Source: Aerococcaceae bacterium NML190073
GTDB taxonomy: Bacteria; Bacillota; Bacilli; Lactobacillales; Aerococcaceae
Length of the DNA stretch: 62,923 bases
Direction of reading: 5' to 3'
Assembly: GCA_026131555.1 (NCBI GenBank)
Contig: JAMXJH010000012.1
Location: forward strand, 1-62,923
Part shown: positions 40,539 through 48,400 of the stretch, one piece after another
Position numbering within the stretch: the first letter of the stretch is position 1
Layout: the number at the start of each line of letters is the position of its first letter
Made by a program: the position numbers and the translations under genes
The notes under the pieces: generated by a model
The model's input: the letters and a program-made list of their open reading frames with translations, nothing else
Database searches by the model: none
What the model was told of the DNA's origin: nothing

Positions 40539-40559
40539 TTGCTTAATTTAACCAAAACA

Positions 40560-40595
40560 CCCTACTTCTCTGATGAGGAGTAGGGTTATTTTTTT
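40560..40595 (+). terminator. Late operon terminator
   Basis: CCCTACTTCTC pairs with GAGGAGTAGGG (one G-U), followed by TTATTTTTTT. It closes the late operon after the lysis genes. Confidence 0.92.
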
Positions 40596-40648
40596 GCATA
40601 TTGGAATGTTACAGTTATATTACAAGTGCGAATTAGCGAAAAAAGCTA

Positions 40649-40677
40649 TTGACTTTGTACGAACTCTAGTGTAATAT
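40649..40677 (+). promoter_or_regulatory. Moron promoter 1
   Basis: TTGACT, 17 bases, TAATAT. The 28 bp at 40646-40673 are identical to 41412-41439, including the whole spacer. A near-consensus promoter independent of the late operon. Confidence 0.85.
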
Positions 40678-40680
40678 GTA

Positions 40681-40705
40681 ATTAAGGTTATTAGATAACC
40701 TTAAT
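40681..40705 (+). promoter_or_regulatory. Perfect inverted repeat at promoter 1 start site
   Basis: ATTAAGGTTAT and ATAACCTTAAT, 11 bp each with a 3-base loop, begin 4 bases after the -10. It may be an operator or a 5' mRNA hairpin. A partial AAGGTTA recurs after promoter 2. Confidence 0.6.
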
Positions 40706-40735
40706 ACGCGGGCAAGAGGCAGAAAGGAGAACATC

Positions 40736-40855
40736 ATGAGTGGAATGACAAACGAGCAGTTTAGAACAGTGCTTGAAATGATTATAGCAATCATAGAGCA
40801 GTCGAAGACGAAAGAAGAAGCAATCGCAAAAATAAAAGAGTTGCTAAATAAATAG
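40736..40855 (+). CDS. 39-residue accessory peptide
   Basis: An ATG after GAAAGGAG opens a 39-residue helical ORF (MTNEQFRTVLEMIIAIIEQS then a Lys/Glu-rich helix). It is the first gene after moron promoter 1. The amphipathic character allows a membrane or protein-binding role. Function unknown. Confidence 0.6.
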   Translation: MSGMTNEQFRTVLEMIIAIIEQSKTKEEAIAKIKELLNK

Positions 40856-40871
40856 CAACTCACTAGCAAAT

Positions 40872-40911
40872 GGTGTACGAGCGAGGGTCTTGCCCCCTTG
40901 CTCATCACACC
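40872..40911 (+). other. Strong imperfect hairpin between accessory genes
   Basis: GGTGT/ACACC enclose GAGCGAGGG/CCCTTGCTC (one G-U). There is no T run on this strand, so it is more likely an attenuator or mRNA-processing hairpin than a standard terminator. Confidence 0.5.
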
Positions 40912-40961
40912 GTAATTATAACACAAAGGCAAGATAAAAAACAAGAAAGAGGAGAATAAAC

Positions 40962-41390
40962 ATGAGAAAGATTATTCAAAACAAGGTATATGACACAGAG
41001 ACAGCTAAAGAGATTGGGTATTTCAGAACGAATTATGGGATGTCTGATTTCAGACATTACGAAGAAACTCTGTATAAGAAACGCACGGGCGAGTATTTCT
41101 TGCATGGTGAAGGAAACGGAATGTCGAAATACGCCGATTCTTACGGAGACATGAGAGGACCAGGGAAAACAATTGTGCCCCTTACTTTTGAAGAAGCGAG
41201 AGAATGGGCAGAAAGAAAGCTAGAAGCTGAGGAGTACGAATCGGAATTCGGCACTCCGGAAGAAGGCTTTACTGATATTCACACTCAAATACCTAATGAA
41301 TTAGCAGACAAGTTAGAGAAAGCGAAATCAGAAACCGGTAAAAGCCAAAAAGATATTGTTACTGAAGCGCTAAAAAAATATTTCGGATAA
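40962..41390 (+). CDS. Accessory protein with C-terminal ribbon-helix-helix-like domain
   Basis: The 142-residue product has an N-terminal domain of unknown function opening MRKIIQNKVYDTETAKEIGY, seen in phage and plasmid proteins, and a C-terminal segment TQIPNELADKLEKAKSETGK followed by a helix ending ALKKYFG, typical of RHH/CopG DNA-binding domains. It lies between the two identical moron promoters and may regulate them. Start follows GAAAGAGGAG. Confidence 0.65.
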   Translation: MRKIIQNKVYDTETAKEIGYFRTNYGMSDFRHYEETLYKKRTGEYFLHGEGNGMSKYADSYGDMRGPGKTIVPLTFEEAREWAERKLEAEEYESEFGTPEEGFTDIHTQIPNELADKLEKAKSETGKSQKDIVTEALKKYFG

Positions 41391-41414
41391 ACGAAAGTTT
41401 TTTACAAAAATCTA

Positions 41415-41443
41415 TTGACTTTGTACGAACTCTAGTGTATAAT
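41415..41443 (+). promoter_or_regulatory. Moron promoter 2
   Basis: TTGACT, 17 bases, TATAAT, with the spacer identical to promoter 1. It drives the genes from 41489 onward. Confidence 0.88.
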
Positions 41444-41488
41444 TAAATCATAAGGTTAAGAAGTAAACAAAAGAAAGAGGTAATCAAA

Positions 41489-41686
41489 ATGGAAAACAAA
41501 TTCACAGTAGCAAACTTATTAGAAGGATTTTACAACGCACCGGAGAACACATACGATTTAAGATTTGAAAACGGTTGGATTAAAGGTATCCCAGCAAACG
41601 AGCACCCAGAAGCAGAAACAGATGAGTTTTACTGGGATAACCAAGACAAAATCAATGAAGCGCTAGAGCAAGGCGACGTAGAGTAA
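41489..41686 (+). CDS. Acidic accessory protein
   Basis: The 65-residue product starts at ATG after AAAGAGG and is strongly acidic with many Asn and aromatic residues. Small acidic phage proteins often mimic DNA or block host enzymes; this is only a possibility. First gene after promoter 2. Family not recognised. Confidence 0.6.
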   Translation: MENKFTVANLLEGFYNAPENTYDLRFENGWIKGIPANEHPEAETDEFYWDNQDKINEALEQGDVE

Positions 41687-41700
41687 CGAGAACGAGAACG

Positions 41701-41718
41701 GAGGGGCAATCGCCCCTC
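41701..41718 (+). other. G/C hairpin downstream of acidic gene
   Basis: GAGGGGC-AATC-GCCCCTC, a perfect 7-bp stem without T run. Likely a partial attenuator or mRNA stabiliser between genes of the promoter 2 operon. Confidence 0.5.
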
Positions 41719-41741
41719 TCATAAAAGAAAGGAAGATGATT

Positions 41742-42032
41742 ATGCTAAACTTAAAAAATGGAATAAGAGAAGCTTTAATTAAAAACAAGAATTTTTTCAT
41801 AAATAATGGAAGAATTGAGTTTATTCTCACCGCCGTTCAAAAGGACGGTGAGGAAGAGTTTAAAATATTTTCACCCGTTGAGGAGTTTGAAAAAGAACTC
41901 GGACAAAAAATTGATGATAGCAATTTAGATAAAATATTGGAAACTAAACATTTTGAAGAATTTATTGTTTACCATTTTAATAAAATGGTAGAGAGATGGT
42001 TTGACATTTATCAAGATATAGAATTTAAATAG
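41742..42032 (+). CDS. Accessory protein, unknown
   Basis: The 96-residue product starts at ATG 41742, 9 bases after GAAAGG; ATG 41736 is an alternative. It is acidic and helical with a basic N-terminus. The reading frame is more AT-rich than the structural genes, suggesting separate origin. No family is recognised. Confidence 0.55.
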   Translation: MLNLKNGIREALIKNKNFFINNGRIEFILTAVQKDGEEEFKIFSPVEEFEKELGQKIDDSNLDKILETKHFEEFIVYHFNKMVERWFDIYQDIEFK

Positions 42033-42049
42033 AGAAAGAAAGATGTAAA

Positions 42050-42424
42050 GTGGAACATAAATTTAAACAAGTTAAAGAAAAAATCGTTGGAAGAAAAATT
42101 GTGGAATTGTGCGATGAGTATATCGTACTAGACAACGGAACTAAGGTTGAACTGAGCTTTAGCCAAGTCGGTGAGGGCGAAGCCGACGGGCGTTGGTGGG
42201 ACGAGTTTCAAAGAGAAGTTGAAATTACTTCCATGTACTTGATGAATAGATGTTTTGAAGATTATCATCACGATGAGTTCATCGAATCAATCAATGTCAT
42301 ATTATTTAATAATGTGACAGAGATTGCAAGAGCGAGTTTCTCTGTTACAACGTATGAACTAGATGACTACGCCGCATGTCATCTAAAAATCGGAGACGAC
42401 AAATACTTAGTGATTGAAAGTTAA
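42050..42424 (+). CDS. Accessory protein, unknown
   Basis: The 124-residue GTG-started product has KIVELCDEYIVLDNGTKVEL near the N-terminus, a beta-hairpin-like segment, and a Trp-rich acidic middle (GEADGRWWDEFQREVEI). The ribosome site is weak. Family not recognised. Confidence 0.55.
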   Translation: MEHKFKQVKEKIVGRKIVELCDEYIVLDNGTKVELSFSQVGEGEADGRWWDEFQREVEITSMYLMNRCFEDYHHDEFIESINVILFNNVTEIARASFSVTTYELDDYAACHLKIGDDKYLVIES

Positions 42425-42437
42425 GGAGGAGAGGGAA

Positions 42438-42917
42438 ATGAATAAGCGGCAATTAATGAAAGAGTTTAATAAAATTTGGGACTGTTATACAGGGCACGAC
42501 ATGTTCACTGATTATTTGTTGTGTGACATGGACACACTACTAAAAGAATATGTAAGCTCAAATTCAGGTGTCATGGGCAAAAAAGAAGTTGAAAATGTAA
42601 AAACAGTCAAAAACATGACACCACACGACATCGTGGTGCTAAACGCAAATGACGAAGTTACAAACATCTTCAAAAGTGAAGGTGTGGTGCGTGTTAAAAC
42701 TCAACGTGAAACAGTTGGGGAAATTAATGGCGTACCAATTTCAAAAACAACTTTAGGAGAACTTGATTTTGTTCCTGAAGAAATTGACGGTACTTGCTAC
42801 ATTGTTTCAGCGTTTGTTAAAACATTGTTCCCTGAACGAAAAGATTTTCTCGTTGTGGGAGAAACTAAACGTAACGAACAAGGGCAAGTAGTTGGGTGCT
42901 ACGGATTAAGTTTATAA
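42438..42917 (+). CDS. Accessory protein with conserved MTPHDIVVL-type domain
   Basis: The 159-residue product starts at ATG after AAGGAGGAGAGG. Its C-terminal 100 residues (NMTPHDIVVLNANDEV, GVPISKTTLGELDFVP, CYIVSAFVKTLFPER, ending VVGCYGLSL) follow a domain I have seen across phages and bacteria without a known function. The N-terminal 50 residues are a separate helical part. Expressed from promoter 2. Confidence 0.6.
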   Translation: MNKRQLMKEFNKIWDCYTGHDMFTDYLLCDMDTLLKEYVSSNSGVMGKKEVENVKTVKNMTPHDIVVLNANDEVTNIFKSEGVVRVKTQRETVGEINGVPISKTTLGELDFVPEEIDGTCYIVSAFVKTLFPERKDFLVVGETKRNEQGQVVGCYGLSL

Positions 42918-42956
42918 ACAAATCAATAATTATTTAAAAGAAAAGGAGAAAGTAAA

Positions 42957-43355
42957 ATGACCAATTATAAAACAGTAGTAAATGTCTATGGCGAAACATT
43001 TACAGTAGACTTAGACACAAAAAAAGTACATAGTTTCAGTAATAAAGATAATAAAGTAACCTACAATGCTGAAATTGTTGAAGATGGAAAGCCCACAGGT
43101 TTCTTTACGGACTATGTTGAAGATGGTCAGGTAACTGACCTCGAAACTAAAATCAGAACGTTTGGAAATCCAATCGCTTTGATTTATGCGCAAGCGGTGG
43201 ATTTTGACCAAACTAAAAATGACTCAGATAGAAAAATCTGGAACAAATTATTAGAAGATGTCAAAGAAAATGAAGATAAAATCTTCACTAAACACGGAGA
43301 TTTTAAACAGCGAATAATCGTTAAAAACTTAGACATAGTGTTGGTAAAGTCATAA
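42957..43355 (+). CDS. Accessory protein, unknown
   Basis: The 132-residue product starts at ATG after AAAAGGAG. It is beta-rich at the N-terminus with many Asp/Lys residues and contains no visible motif. Last gene of the accessory block before the attR region. Confidence 0.6.
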   Translation: MTNYKTVVNVYGETFTVDLDTKKVHSFSNKDNKVTYNAEIVEDGKPTGFFTDYVEDGQVTDLETKIRTFGNPIALIYAQAVDFDQTKNDSDRKIWNKLLEDVKENEDKIFTKHGDFKQRIIVKNLDIVLVKS

Positions 43356-43396
43356 AAAATGTTTACAAATCAAATTAAGAGGTGTATTATTTAATT

Positions 43397-43437
43397 GACT
43401 TAATTAATACTTAAAGAGCGCTAGTATCAATTAAGTC
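43397..43437 (+). repeat. Long inverted repeat near attR
   Basis: GACTTAATT pairs with AATTAAGTC (9 bp) and, after one A-C mismatch, ATACT with AGTAT (5 bp), around an 11-base loop. It lies immediately before a terminator and about 170 bp from attR. Confidence 0.7.
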
Positions 43438-43465
43438 CGCCCCTGCCTTTTGCGGGGGTGTTTTT
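43438..43465 (+). terminator. Terminator of accessory operon
   Basis: CGCCCCTG pairs with CGGGGGTG allowing two G-U pairs, followed by TTTTT. It ends transcription from moron promoter 2. Confidence 0.75.
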
Positions 43466-43471
43466 ATGTTT

Positions 43472-43489
43472 AGGGGCAAATAAGGGGCA
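43472..43489 (+). repeat. Candidate integrase arm site, right
   Basis: AGGGGCAAATAAGGGGCA, one mismatch to 2416-2433 near attL and in the same orientation. An inverted third unit TGCCCCT follows at 43494-43500. Confidence 0.5.
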
Positions 43490-43508
43490 GAATTGCCCCT
43501 ATTTTTTG
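43483..43508 (+). terminator. Second terminator next to attR
   Basis: AGGGGCA-GAAT-TGCCCCT followed by ATTTTTT. It overlaps the arm-like repeat, so transcription and integrase binding may interfere. The 94 bases from here to attR hold a short direct repeat GCGGGTTGGTG/GCGGGTTGATG but no gene. Confidence 0.75.
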
Positions 43509-43602
43509 CGCCTTAATGCGGGCAGATGTAAAAGCGAACGAATTTACCCTTGTCAAATCGGCGTTTTTGCGGGTTGGTGCGGGTTGATGTATAACTTCGT
43601 AA

Positions 43603-43616
43603 TGCATAGTGTCAAT
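43603..43616 (+). other. attR core
   Basis: TGCATAGTGTCAAT, identical to attL at 2319-2332. Sequence to its right continues the hydrolase reading frame. Confidence 0.92.
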
Positions 43617-44006
43617 GAAAAACATGGAATGAAAGAAACCTTGCTAGATGGTTGGGTTGGTGAAGGTCCTATCTATTGCTTCAGATTGCATGGAACAAAC
43701 GCAAATACTTCGCAGCCGGCAACGTCAGGTCCTGTTCCTGACAGTGATGAGAAAGTCAACAAACAATATAAAGAAAGTGGCAAATTTACTGCAAATCGTT
43801 CTGTTGCCATTCGGAATGAACCGAAAGAATCGGCAACGGTTGTTAATACTTTGGATGCGGGAGAGTCCGTAACTTATGATATGGTCTACATTACGAATAA
43901 ATTTGTTTATATCAGTTATATTAGTTATTCCGGAATTCGTTGTTATGTTGCGGTTCGAACATATAGCCGTGGGCAACGCGGACCTTTATGGGGAACAATT
44001 GTGTAA
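43617..44006 (+). pseudogene. Peptidoglycan hydrolase, 3' part beyond attR
   Basis: 129 codons continue the interrupted lysin: the rest of the Amidase_5 domain (about 20 residues, ending near YCFRLHG), a Thr/Ser/Pro linker and an SH3-like wall-binding domain (NRSVAIRNEPKESATVVNTL, ending RGPLWGTIV). It has no start codon of its own in native context. An upstream open frame from 43458 runs in through attR but has no convincing ribosome site. Joined to 1340-2332 it makes a 460-residue protein. Confidence 0.9.
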
Positions 44007-44115
44007 AAGAGCTAGGAATCTAAATCAAGGATGTTAAGAAGAGGAGCCTTGGTTCAATAGTTCATGAGAATTTCTTCTGTGAACGCATGTGGTTATACAT
44101 TTTTCAAAAAAACAG

Positions 44116-44144
44116 TTGACAGTTTGTAGCAAGTATGCGACAAT
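44116..44144 (+). promoter_or_regulatory. rplJL promoter
   Basis: TTGACA, 17 bases, GACAAT. The perfect -35 fits a strong ribosomal protein promoter. The 109 bases between the lysin stop and this site show nothing else. Confidence 0.8.
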
Positions 44145-44149
44145 ATCAT

Positions 44150-44265
44150 ATGTTGTAAAACGACCGAAGACAGCAAGTGGCGAATGCCTTAATTTCTTGC
44201 CGAGGAAGTTCCTGAATTTTGGAATCTATCTCTATGTCTAGCGGTGACATAGAGATTTTGTTTTA
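44150..44265 (+). ncRNA. Ribosomal protein L10 leader with attenuator
   Basis: The segment AGACAGCAAGTGGCGAATGC then CTTGCCGAGG matches the conserved L10-leader helices that bind the L10-(L12)4 complex. It ends in a terminator hairpin (TCTCTATGTC/GACATAGAGA, 44229-44255, followed by TTTTGTTTTA). Excess L10 complex would promote termination and lower rplJL expression. Confidence 0.85.
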
Positions 44266-44310
44266 TTTGTAGAATGAAATCTCTATACCAAATTGACGGA
44301 GGTGAAACTT

Positions 44311-44811
44311 ATGACAAAAGCTGTTATTTTGAAAAAACAAGAGGAAGTAACTGTCGTTTCGAACGAACTTAAATCAGCTGCATCAGTTGTTGTTGTAGAC
44401 TATTTAGGTTTAACAGTAGAGGAAGTTACTAACTTACGTAAGCAATTACGCGACAGCGGCGTACAAATGAAAGTTGTAAAAAACACAATTTTACGTCGTG
44501 CAGCAGCTGAAGCAGGAATCGAAGGCTTAGATTCAGCATTTGTTGGACCGACAGCAATCGTATTCAGTGAAAGCGAAGTAGTTGCACCAGCTAAAATAAT
44601 TTCTGAATTTGCTAAAAAAGCAGAAGAATTAGAAATTAAAGGTGGTATGATTGAAGGTAAAGTTGCGTCAGCAGAGGAAGTGAAGGCTCTAGCATCACTA
44701 CCAGATCGCGATGGATTATTATCAATGTTACTTTCAGTATTACAAGCACCAGTTCGCAATACTGCATTGGCTATCAAAGCAGTGGCAGAAGCAAAAGAAG
44801 GCGCAGCCTAA
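44311..44811 (+). CDS. rplJ: 50S ribosomal protein L10
   Basis: The 166-residue product begins [16 protein letters not shown] and contains [18 protein letters not shown] and [11 protein letters not shown], standard L10 sequence; the C-terminal helix carries L7/L12 dimers. Start is the ATG 7 bases after GACGGAGGTG, giving the usual family length; the TTG at 44293 overlaps the ribosome site and is rejected. Controlled by the leader upstream. Confidence 0.98.
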   Translation: MTKAVILKKQEEVTVVSNELKSAASVVVVDYLGLTVEEVTNLRKQLRDSGVQMKVVKNTILRRAAAEAGIEGLDSAFVGPTAIVFSESEVVAPAKIISEFAKKAEELEIKGGMIEGKVASAEEVKALASLPDRDGLLSMLLSVLQAPVRNTALAIKAVAEAKEGAA

Positions 44812-44852
44812 TTATCAATTAATAATCATATAATAAATGGAGGAAAAATATC

Positions 44853-45218
44853 ATGGCATTAAACATTGAACAAATTATTGCTGAAATCAAAGAAGCAACA
44901 ATTATCGAATTAAACGACTTAGTAAAAGCAATCGAAGAAGAATTTGGCGTAACAGCAGCAGCTCCAGTAGCAGTAGCAGCAGGTCCAGCAGCAGCAGCTG
45001 AAGAGAAAACAGAGTTTGACGTTGAGTTAACTAACCCAGGCGCAGGCAAAATCAAAGTAATCAAAGTTGTTCGTGAAGCAACTGGCTTAGGCTTGAAAGA
45101 AGCTAAAGAATTAGTTGACGGCGCTCCATCTATCGTTAAAGAAGGAATTTCTAAGGACGATGCAGAAGCGTTGAAAGCAGCTTTAGAAGAAGTTGGCGCA
45201 ACTGTAACAGTTAAGTAA
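44853..45218 (+). CDS. rplL: 50S ribosomal protein L7/L12
   Basis: The 121-residue product has an N-terminal dimerisation part, an Ala-rich hinge ([14 protein letters not shown]) and the C-terminal factor-binding domain ([20 protein letters not shown]). It forms the ribosome stalk that recruits translation factors. It is co-transcribed with rplJ. Start after GGAGG. Confidence 0.99.
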   Translation: MALNIEQIIAEIKEATIIELNDLVKAIEEEFGVTAAAPVAVAAGPAAAAEEKTEFDVELTNPGAGKIKVIKVVREATGLGLKEAKELVDGAPSIVKEGISKDDAEALKAALEEVGATVTVK

Positions 45219-45229
45219 TGACAAAACAG

Positions 45230-45256
45230 CCCTAATCCGCATTGGATTAGGGTTTT
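45230..45256 (+). terminator. Terminator after rplL
   Basis: CCCTAATCC-GCATT-GGATTAGGG followed by TTTT. Confidence 0.92.
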
Positions 45257-45358
45257 ATGTTTAACTTGACCTCTTAATGACCTCAAAAGTTTAATGGCTA
45301 ATGTGCATAGTTACTTGAGGGGCTAATATTGAATAAGTCTTGAGCAATAGAATTTTTG

Positions 45359-45390
45359 TTCCCAGTCCTATAAAAGGCTGGGAATTTTTT
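45359..45390 (+). terminator. Orphan intrinsic terminator
   Basis: CCCAG(T)CC pairs with GGCTGGG, extended by TT/AA, followed by six T residues. It lies 100 bases after the rplL terminator with no gene between; it may back up that terminator or end a small RNA. Confidence 0.75.
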
Positions 45391-45395
45391 GCATA

Positions 45396-45443
45396 GAAAA
45401 AGTCCCTCAAGACCTCTTGTAAAAAGAGATTCGGTGAGGGACT
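45396..45443 (-). terminator. Terminator of the amylopullulanase gene
   Basis: On the minus strand AGTCCCTCA and TGAGGGACT pair around a 25-base loop and are followed by TTTTC. It is 12 bp past the stop codon. Confidence 0.85.
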
Positions 45444-45455
45444 CTGTGGAGAAAC

Positions 45456-48400
45456 CTATTCTGTTTCTTCGGGTTTGTATGCGGCAACAAGTCCTAAACC
45501 AGCGAGGATAGATAGTGCAGCAACGCTGAATAGTGTGTCCGCTTCTCCTGTTGCAGGAAGCGTAACGGAATCCGTTTGCTCGGCATGATCGTTCGCAGAG
45601 TCTGTTGCTTGTTTCTTGTTGTCGGTTGTGTTGTTATCGGAAGCAACTTTATCCGTATGCTTGGTGTTTGGTGTTGGTTCCGATTGAGTGGTTGAGTCTG
45701 GTTTCGATGGTTCAACGGTATCCGGAGTTGTCTGATGATTGTTTGAGTTCGGCTCAGATGGCTGGTTATCTGATGCTGTATCATCTTTTGCCGGTGGCGT
45801 TCCATCGGGTTTCGGTGTTTCTTCTTGATCAGAAGAAACGAATACGACCGCGTAATCGCTGAAGTGTTGCGCCATAAACTCCAAGATGTTGCCATCAATC
45901 ATGGTAAAGGCTAATGATTGAACCGGCGCATTTTCTGGGATAAATAGCACTTCTTCTACTTGTTTTCCGATTGAAATTGGAATCCGAACGGTTGCTGGAT
46001 GCGCAATATCAATATCGTTGCCGTGCTCATCAAGAGCTTCGATATCGAATAAGACAGCATCTTTTTCTTTCAAAGCGGTCATCTGTGCATCGGTAGTAGG
46101 CTGAATAATATCCACTTTTAGGTCATGGACTTTAGTCGGTTCCTTCCCTGAAAATGCGATTGTCACTTGAGTGGAGGAGTGTGTTAATGCGTAATCCGGT
46201 TGCTCTTGTGGTGTGTTTGGCTGGGTTGCTTCCATAACGGTTACCGGCACATTCACTAATCTTGAACTACCGTCCGCAAATCGTACGCGTACTTGCGCAG
46301 TTTGTTTGCCCGGAATAGTTGTGTCAACCGGATTGACAACTTGAATGGTTGCTCCTGCCGGCAGCGTCATCGCGCTTGTATAGTCCACCTCGTTGTTTTG
46401 GTTAACTGAGAGCGGTGTAACGGTAGGCGCAGTAGGTACAGCTACGATAGGAGTCGCTTGTCGTACTTCTTTAACGGTCACCGGAACATTCACTAATCTT
46501 GAACTACCGTCCGCAAATCGTACGCGCACTTGCGCAGTTTGTTTGCCCGGAGTAGTTGTGTCAACCGGATTGACAACTTGAATGATTGCTCCTGCCGGCA
46601 GCGTCATCGCGCTTGTATAGTCCACCTCGTTGTTTTGGTTAACTGAGAGCGGTGTAACGGTAGGCGCAGTAGGTACAGCCACGATAGGAGTCGCTTGTCG
46701 TACTTCTTTAACGGTCACCGGAACACTCACTAGTCTTGAACTACCGTCCGCAAATCGTACGCGTACTTGCGCAGTTTGTTTGCCCGGAACTTGGGTGTTG
46801 ATTCCTTTTTCTATCGTTAGGGAAGCGCCTTGTGGTAAAGATAGGGCATCTTCATAAGTGATAGAATCATTTTGGCGGATAGTGAGTGGTTGTACAGTAA
46901 CAGTTGGAATTGGTGTTATTGTAGTTGCCGGTACGGTCTTCTTGATTAGCAATACACTTGCTGTTAATGGCTCGAGTTGAATGCCTGATTCCGTTAGCTG
47001 CACGCCTGTCGGATTCTCAATAGCAACCGTTCCTGCCTGTGTGCCATCAACAATAACTTGAGCTTTGCTCAGATGCTTATATTTGTCTGAGAAAGTAATC
47101 GTTCTTGCTTGGTTATCCGCATTGATGAAAACAGCATAGATATCGCCGTTTGAAGCAATCGCTTGATAACCGATGACGAGATCATGTAAGCGAACTTCAT
47201 CATTCGGGGTAGTGATAAGCGAAACATTATTGCGAATTTCCTCAACCGTGCCACGACTGAATGCATCAGTAGAACGGCGCAAGTGAATCAAACCTTGTGT
47301 ATAGGCTTGTGTTTGTGTGTTGTTAGGGTACTTCTCTGAATCGGTCACTTTTTGCCAATCAAAACGATTGATAGCGTCGGACGAGTCATAGGAGTCATGG
47401 ATAAAGTATGGGTGCTTGAATGGGTTGCCTTGTTCATCTGTCATGTAGGTTGATTTGTAAGGTTCATTCTCTTTATCTACTTTACCCATAAAATCCGGGT
47501 GAATGAACTGCTTCGTGCGTCCGTATTCTTGACCGGAGTGGATGAATGGTGTGCCTTGTGATGTCAGAATGAGTAAATTACCCAAGCGAACACGGCGATG
47601 AATTTCGGCATCGTGTTTCGACGGATCTTTCTTAATTGACTGAGCAATCACATCGTATAGAGTCAAATTATCGTGTGCGGCAATGTATTGAATCACATCA
47701 CCGGGGGCATCTGCTGTAAAGTTGCGCGGTTTGGCGATGATATTATCATAAATCATGTAAATATCACGGGCGCCTCCTGTTAAGAAGCGAGGGTGTCCTT
47801 CACTCCCGTATCCTGATTTCAGTTCGTTGCGCATTTCATCCGAGAATACACCGACAGAGTTTGTCTGGTTCATCCAAGATTGGTCAGCTGCTTGGCGTGA
47901 ATCTCCCTCGTCACCGTGGAAAGTTTTCCAACCTTCGCCGAGCATAATAATCTTAGGATTGAGTTTCGCAGCTTCGTCATAGGCTTGTTGGATGGCTTCT
48001 GCATCGTGGTCGCCCATCATGTCGAAGCGGAACCCGTCAACTTTATATTCATTGACCAAGTATTTGATAGAGTCGACAAGAATACGGCGGCTCATTTTGT
48101 GAGTGGTACCTAGACGTCCGCCACCGAAGCTTTCACGCGATGTACCATCAGTGTTCATGAAATGATAGTAATTTGGCTCCAAATCTTCAAAAATATGTGT
48201 TTGCGCCGTATGGTTATACACGACATCCAGAATTACGCCCATGCCGCGTTTGTGAATTTCGTTCACTAAGTGTTTGAACTCTTCGATTCGTTTCGCCGGG
48301 TTTGTCGGATCTTGAGAATACATACCGGATAAAGCGAAGTAACTTTGCGGGTCATATCCCCAGTTATAATTACTGTCTTTAGAGGCGTATTCCGTGTGGC

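Larger units (their letters stand above)
2319..43616. mobile_element. Complete temperate siphovirus prophage
   Basis: The element runs from attL core to attR core and has all modules in order: integrase/lysogeny (minus), early, recombination and replication, late switch, DNA modification, packaging, head, tail, lysis, accessory genes. Excision would release about 41.3 kb. All core structural genes look intact, so it may be inducible. Portal, GP20-type scaffold, minor capsid 1-2-3, Gp15, tape measure, Dit and Tal-type genes indicate a long-tailed non-contractile phage. Confidence 0.95.

Noticed and set aside
40736-40911. Type I toxin-antitoxin (39-residue peptide with strong hairpin)
   Set aside because: The peptide lacks a typical membrane-spanning toxin helix and no antisense promoter is evident.
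40646-41439. SOS boxes in the twin accessory promoters (CGAAC-TCTA-GTGTA)
   Set aside because: Only the left half fits GAAC-N4-GTTC; the right half has two mismatches at both sites.
44293-44310. Upstream TTG start for rplJ
   Set aside because: It overlaps the ribosome site of the ATG at 44311, which yields the standard L10 length and N-terminus.
45494-45898. Overlapping open frames opposite or within the two large LPXTG genes
   Set aside because: They are by-products of biased codon use in long repetitive genes and have no ribosome sites or protein-like composition.
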